From NCBI GenBank assembly GCA_021323265.1, contig JAJTCO010000021.1:1-64000 (forward strand): a stretch of 64,000 nt of DNA. Direction: 5' to 3'. Below the pieces are notes generated by a model that had not been told where the DNA came from, did no database searches, and saw only the letters and a list, made by a program, of their open reading frames with translations. This document shows, piece after piece, positions 60,699 through 64,000 of this stretch (its first letter is position 1; every line of letters starts with the position of its first letter). Position numbers and translations under genes: made by a program. This stretch comes from Pseudoduganella sp. Lineage in GTDB: Bacteria; Pseudomonadota; Gammaproteobacteria; Burkholderiales; Burkholderiaceae_D.

Positions 60699-61724
60699 AT
60701 GATCGACTTCGACTACGAAGCATTACGCTGCATCGGACTTAACAACACCATCATTGCGCGCCTGGCCGACACCAGCGGCTGTGCCCCCGGCAGCCGCCTT
60801 TGCCGGATCACCGAGTACCAGCGCAACCGCATTACCCTGCACGACGGCAGCGCCGAGTTTTCGGCGCGCGCCCTGCCGCGCCTGCTGGCCGACACCCCGC
60901 TCTGCGTCGGCGACTGGATTATTGCGGCAACCAATCCGCTGGGCGAGGTGTGGATAAGCCAGCGCTTATCCCCAATGAACCAGATCACGCGGGCCGACTC
61001 CCCGCCCATCGCCAGCAATATCGATACGGCCCTCCTGGTCATGGGGCTGGACGGCGATTTCAATCTGCGCAGAATCGAGCGATACCTGGCCATGACAGCC
61101 GGCGCAGAAATAACGCCGCTGATTATTCTCAGCAAGCCGGATATTGCCAGCCAGCGCGAACAGAAAATCGCCGCATTAACTGCCCGTATTCCACCGGGCA
61201 CGGAATATCTGGAAATCAATGGCACCGATCCCGCCTCGGTGGCCCAGCTTGATTCCTGGCTCGGTCCGGGACAGACCATTTGCCTGCTCGGATCATCCGG
61301 CGCCGGCAAATCGACATTAACCAATGTCCTTACCGGCGCGGCCCAGGAAACAAGCGGCGTACGCGATGGCGATAATCGCGGCCGGCATACCACCACAGCG
61401 CGTTCCATGCATATCTGCCGCAGTGGAGCGTGCATTATCGATACTCCCGGATTAAGAAGCCTGAGTCCGGAGACATTATCTTCCGCATTCGACGATATTG
61501 AGACGCTGGCGATTAACTGCCAATTCCGCGATTGTCGTCACGACGGGGAGCCGGGATGTGCGGTGGCGGGCCAGATCGACCCCGACCGTTTGCACAATTT
61601 CCACAAGCTGCAACGCGAAGTGCGCCGCAACCAGCAAACGGCGCTGGAACGCATCGCCGAGCGCAACAAGTGGAAATCCCTGATGAAATCAGCCGCTGCG
61701 CGTAGCCGGCAGAAACGGAGCTAG
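60699..61724 (+). CDS. RsgA-type ribosome-associated GTPase (YjeQ family)
   Basis: A 341-residue circularly permuted GTPase of the ribosome small-subunit maturation family. An OB-fold (about 1-95) precedes the G domain: G4-like SKPD (145-148, where NKxD is usual), P-loop GSSGAGKST (198-206), G2 GRHTTT (228-233), G3 DTPG (248-251), then a zinc knuckle C274, C279, H281, C287. ATG at 60699 with GGAAAAG upstream. Codon use is richer in ATT, TTA and AAT than its neighbours. It may be a second, horizontally acquired RsgA-like copy; the chromosomal rsgA is not seen here. Confidence 0.9.
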   Translation: MIDFDYEALRCIGLNNTIIARLADTSGCAPGSRLCRITEYQRNRITLHDGSAEFSARALPRLLADTPLCVGDWIIAATNPLGEVWISQRLSPMNQITRADSPPIASNIDTALLVMGLDGDFNLRRIERYLAMTAGAEITPLIILSKPDIASQREQKIAALTARIPPGTEYLEINGTDPASVAQLDSWLGPGQTICLLGSSGAGKSTLTNVLTGAAQETSGVRDGDNRGRHTTTARSMHICRSGACIIDTPGLRSLSPETLSSAFDDIETLAINCQFRDCRHDGEPGCAVAGQIDPDRLHNFHKLQREVRRNQQTALERIAERNKWKSLMKSAAARSRQKRS

Positions 61725-61805
61725 ATTGACATAAACTAAATTGTGGCATGATTGCACCAGGTATTAGCATTCATGCCACCCCCGGGGAGCGCCGGCGCAC
61801 GGGGG

Positions 61806-62195
61806 CTAGCCTTCCTTGACGGTCGCCTCGATATTATTTCCGTCGTAATCGAGAATAAAGGCGCTATAGATATTCGCGTCGCTGACCCGTGGTCCCGGCG
61901 GGCCATTATCTTCAGCCCCCAGGTCGATTGCCGCATAATAGAAGGCATTCACCGCCGCCCGGTCCGGCGCAGTAAATGCCAAATGAATCGGACTGCGCGA
62001 GGTTTCGTGCCCGGCTTTCCAATAGCTGGGGATTTCGGCGCCAATCCAGATAAATGGATGACCCGCCGCCGTCGCATATATCGCCCAATCCAGGTCTGTT
62101 TCCGCACGGTGAATACCGAGCGGCGCCAGGCAGGCGTCATATAATGCCGCGCTGCGCACGAAATCGGACACCACCATTCCAAGATGGTGAATCAT
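61806..62195 (-). CDS. VOC-family (glyoxalase/bleomycin-resistance fold) protein
   Basis: A 129-residue single-domain VOC protein: MIHHLGMVVSDFVRSAALYDACLAPLGI at the start (first metal histidine), HPFIWIGAE, HLAFTAPDRAAVNAFYYAAIDLGAEDNGPPGPR and DYDGNNIEATVKE at the end (glutamate ligand). A metal-dependent lyase, dioxygenase or binding role is possible; the reaction is not determined. Like the RsgA-type gene it carries more AT-ending codons than most of the window. Confidence 0.88.
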   Translation of the reverse strand: MIHHLGMVVSDFVRSAALYDACLAPLGIHRAETDLDWAIYATAAGHPFIWIGAEIPSYWKAGHETSRSPIHLAFTAPDRAAVNAFYYAAIDLGAEDNGPPGPRVSDANIYSAFILDYDGNNIEATVKEG

Positions 62196-62339
62196 AGTGC
62201 CTCCCCTGGCTAAATCCTTGCAACCAGCGTAGCACTGCGGACCGGTGCACGGCGCACCTCAGAAATGATGGGTAGTACGCCCAACCAAGCGCCGCGCCCT
62301 CATGTAAACTGGCGGCACCAACAACAACAGGTTTTCACT

Positions 62340-62891
62340 ATGCGCCGTTACGCGCCATTCGTCCTGCTCTTCGCTTTCACTGCCTGCGGCGACACCTATA
62401 CGCCGGGTCCGCTGTACCAGGCCACCTCCGCCGATTGCGGCACGCCCGTCGATGCGGACACGTTCGAGCTGCCGCGCGGGATCACCGTGTCGGCGACCAA
62501 TGTGGTGTCCACCAGCGCGGAGGGAATCGAGATTGGCGTCAACTACATGCTGCCGCGTACCACCCAGCTGCAGTTCGCCACACGCCATTTCCAGGTCAGC
62601 CAGCCCAAGGGCGCCTTGCTGGAAAATGCCACGGTCCTGAGCGTGTACCAACGCCCCACCAATGGCCGCGCCGAAATCGTGGAAATCGTCAATGGCGTGC
62701 CGCTGGCCCTGAACGCCGTGGGCACCAGCGACCACACCCAGATCCGCTACCGCCTGCTCGTCAAAGGCAAGATGCCGCCCCGCTTCGACCTGACCCCGCC
62801 GGACGTGGTCATCGGCGGCAAGCGTTACCTCTCGCGCACGTACACCTACCGCTGGTTCGAGGACAAGAAGTCCTTCGGCATGTGCCGCTGA
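62340..62891 (+). CDS. Putative lipoprotein of unknown function
   Basis: A 183-residue exported protein. MRRYAPFVLLFAFTACGD is a short signal peptide with a lipobox-like end (FTAC, cysteine at residue 16), so it may be lipid-anchored. The mature part is beta-rich with cysteines at both ends (ADCGTP, FGMCR) that could form a disulphide. I do not recognise a family. The ATG at 62340 is chosen over 62265 because it opens the signal peptide. Its stop abuts the convergent SDR stop with no spacer. Confidence 0.7.
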   Translation: MRRYAPFVLLFAFTACGDTYTPGPLYQATSADCGTPVDADTFELPRGITVSATNVVSTSAEGIEIGVNYMLPRTTQLQFATRHFQVSQPKGALLENATVLSVYQRPTNGRAEIVEIVNGVPLALNAVGTSDHTQIRYRLLVKGKMPPRFDLTPPDVVIGGKRYLSRTYTYRWFEDKKSFGMCR

Positions 62892-63575
62892 TCAGGTACA
62901 GGGAATGGCGGCGCCGTGAATGGCGCGCGCCGCCGGGCTGCTGAGGAACAGGATCACGTCGGCCAGCGCTTGCGGCGCCACCCATTTGCCGCGGTCGGCG
63001 TTCGGCATGGCGGCGCGGTTGTCCTCCGTATCGATGGTGCCCGGCAGGACGCAGTTGACGTTGATGCCCTGGGAGCGCAACTCGGCCGACATGGATTCGG
63101 TCAGCCGGATCACCACGTCCTTGCTGGCACAGTAGGCGCCCATGTTCGCCAGCCCCTGGCGCGCCGAGCCTGACGCGATATTCACCACCTTGCCGCCCTG
63201 CCCATCCAGCATGCCGGGCACCACGGCAGCCACCGCGTTGCGCAGGCTGCGCACATTCAGGTCGAACAGCTCATCCCACTGCGCATCGCTGGTGGCGTGC
63301 ACCGGCGTCCCCATCGCGAAGCCGCCGGCGATATTGCACAACACATCGATACGCCCGAAGCGCTCAGCCCCGGCACGCGCTGCCGCCGCAACCGATGCCG
63401 CGTCGCGCAGGTCGGCCACCGCCAGCAGGCGCCGTTCGTTGCCAGGCCCGCAGGCCGCTTCCAGGCGCGCAGCATCGCGTCCCAGCAGCACCGTGTTGGC
63501 CCCGGCGGCATCAAAGGCGCGCGCGACGGCGCTGCCCAGCACACCGGCGGCGCCGGTGATGAATACGGTTGTCAT
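62892..63575 (-). CDS. Short-chain dehydrogenase/reductase
   Basis: A 227-residue NAD(P)-dependent oxidoreductase. The cofactor loop is TGAAGVLGSAVARAF (TGxxxGxG variant), the NAG-type segment is CNIAGGFAMG, the catalytic serine is in VNIASGSARQ, and YxxxK reads YCASKDV. Substrate unknown. It begins four bases inside the end of the upstream gene (ATGA), so it is likely co-transcribed with the metallopeptidase-like gene. Confidence 0.92.
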   Translation of the reverse strand: MTTVFITGAAGVLGSAVARAFDAAGANTVLLGRDAARLEAACGPGNERRLLAVADLRDAASVAAAARAGAERFGRIDVLCNIAGGFAMGTPVHATSDAQWDELFDLNVRSLRNAVAAVVPGMLDGQGGKVVNIASGSARQGLANMGAYCASKDVVIRLTESMSAELRSQGINVNCVLPGTIDTEDNRAAMPNADRGKWVAPQALADVILFLSSPAARAIHGAAIPCT

Positions 63576-64000
63576 GACTTCGCTTCCTTCGTCAGTTTGC
63601 GGACAGTGTCCGTCACCAGCGCGCGCGCCTGCTTGCAGTCGAGCGCCGCCAGTTCAGCCAGGCTGCGCGTCTTGCCCGCTTCCTTCGCGACCAGGTAGCC
63701 CAGATAGTAACCGCGCCGCACCGGCAGCGTGGCATCCTTGCCCGACATCGTGAACATTTCCAGCGCCACCTTATCGTCGGTGTTATCGAGTACGGACAAG
63801 GCATGCGCCCACGCCGCAGGCAGCTTGGCGCGCGTGGCCTCCGCCATGCCCTGCGGGGCGTCCAGCAGCAGTTCCTTTTCGTTGGCGCGCGGGTTCAACA
63901 CCTGCGAGGCGTACACCGCCAGGCCTTCGCCCCACAGCGCAGCCCACACTGGCTGCGTCTCGCAGGAGAAGTTTTGCTGGTGCATGATGTGGAACAGCTC
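63572..64000 (-). CDS. Probable zinc metallopeptidase-like protein, 5' end outside window
   Basis: The C-terminal 142 codons of a gene that continues past base 64000. The first visible residues are ELFHIMHQQNFSCETQ, which with a preceding histidine would be HELFH, a zinc-protease HExxH motif, and 15-20 residues later WGEGLAVYAS supplies the third-ligand glutamate expected in gluzincins. The rest is helical (RRGYYLGYLVAKEAGKTRSLAELAAL). The likely family is the DUF2268-like exported peptidases. The first ligand and any signal peptide lie outside the window. Confidence 0.6.
   Translation of the reverse strand, partial: ELFHIMHQQNFSCETQPVWAALWGEGLAVYASQVLNPRANEKELLLDAPQGMAEATRAKLPAAWAHALSVLDNTDDKVALEMFTMSGKDATLPVRRGYYLGYLVAKEAGKTRSLAELAALDCKQARALVTDTVRKLTKEAKS

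Overview
The window looks like chromosome from a GC-rich betaproteobacterium of the Oxalobacteraceae, most like Massilia, Duganella or Pseudoduganella. The evidence is the very high GC at third codon positions, a Kup/EttA/ArgB/PabBC housekeeping content typical of that family, a PEP-CTERM-type exported protein, and a Xanthomonas/Caulobacter-style TonB-dependent receptor operon. The genus is inferred from gene content and was not tested by any search. No phage, insertion sequence, integron, CRISPR array or replication origin was seen. Coding density is high and no gene-free gap exceeds about 240 bases.

Layout. 1-8070: start of kup (cut by the window edge), rarD, a PEP-CTERM-like exported protein, ettA, a DUF6265 protein, an OmpA-like barrel, an AlkB-type dioxygenase divergent from a molybdopterin-binding-type exported protein, and a small unknown. 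8249-9992: a MarR regulator, an AhpD-like peroxidase and a thioredoxin-like protein that share a 14-bp operator-like repeat. 10000-16696: a leftward set of housekeeping and unknown genes (DUF2520, DUF924, MgtC, aminopeptidase P, hydrolase, crystallin-like protein, Crp/Fnr regulator). 16817-25320: a rightward eight-gene run with an acyl-CoA synthetase, a complete Liv-type ABC importer, a YjbR protein and a PaaK-like ligase, probably for uptake and CoA activation of a carboxylic acid. 25415-25996: hypoxanthine phosphoribosyltransferase.

25999-34799: a leftward six-gene carbohydrate locus with two ABC-type sugar-binding proteins but no ABC permease or ATPase, a TonB-dependent receptor, an MFS sugar transporter and an OmpR-type two-component pair. 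35036-42000: nitronate monooxygenase, DUF4139 protein, a CorA-like protein with a large N-terminal domain, an MBL hydrolase, DUF1289, a PHB-depolymerase-type esterase, SemiSWEET and a CWC protein. 42074-47060: argB, tRNA-Thr(GGT), TraB/GumN, a pyrimidine nucleotidase, a damaged slmA and a pabB-pabC fusion. 47061-50554: DUF1428, GlxA-type regulator, rhodanese, glutathione peroxidase and a secreted PHA depolymerase.

50520-53822: a Cpx-like envelope-stress unit (Spy/CpxP-like chaperone, response regulator, histidine kinase). Its control region holds a perfect GTAAA-N5-GTAAA box and faces two tandem paralogous secreted Ala/Pro/Lys-rich small proteins. 53830-60474: the most interesting cluster, two divergent units joining a Tat-type FAD oxidoreductase and a membrane-anchored spermidine-synthase-like enzyme to DUF350, SPFH-SHOCT, DUF4178, a tiny Gly/Ser protein and S-adenosylmethionine decarboxylase. 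This is a plausible membrane-associated polyamine system of unknown purpose. 60534-64000: a possible leader peptide, an RsgA-type GTPase, a VOC protein, a lipoprotein, an SDR, and the 3' part of a probable metallopeptidase cut by the window end.
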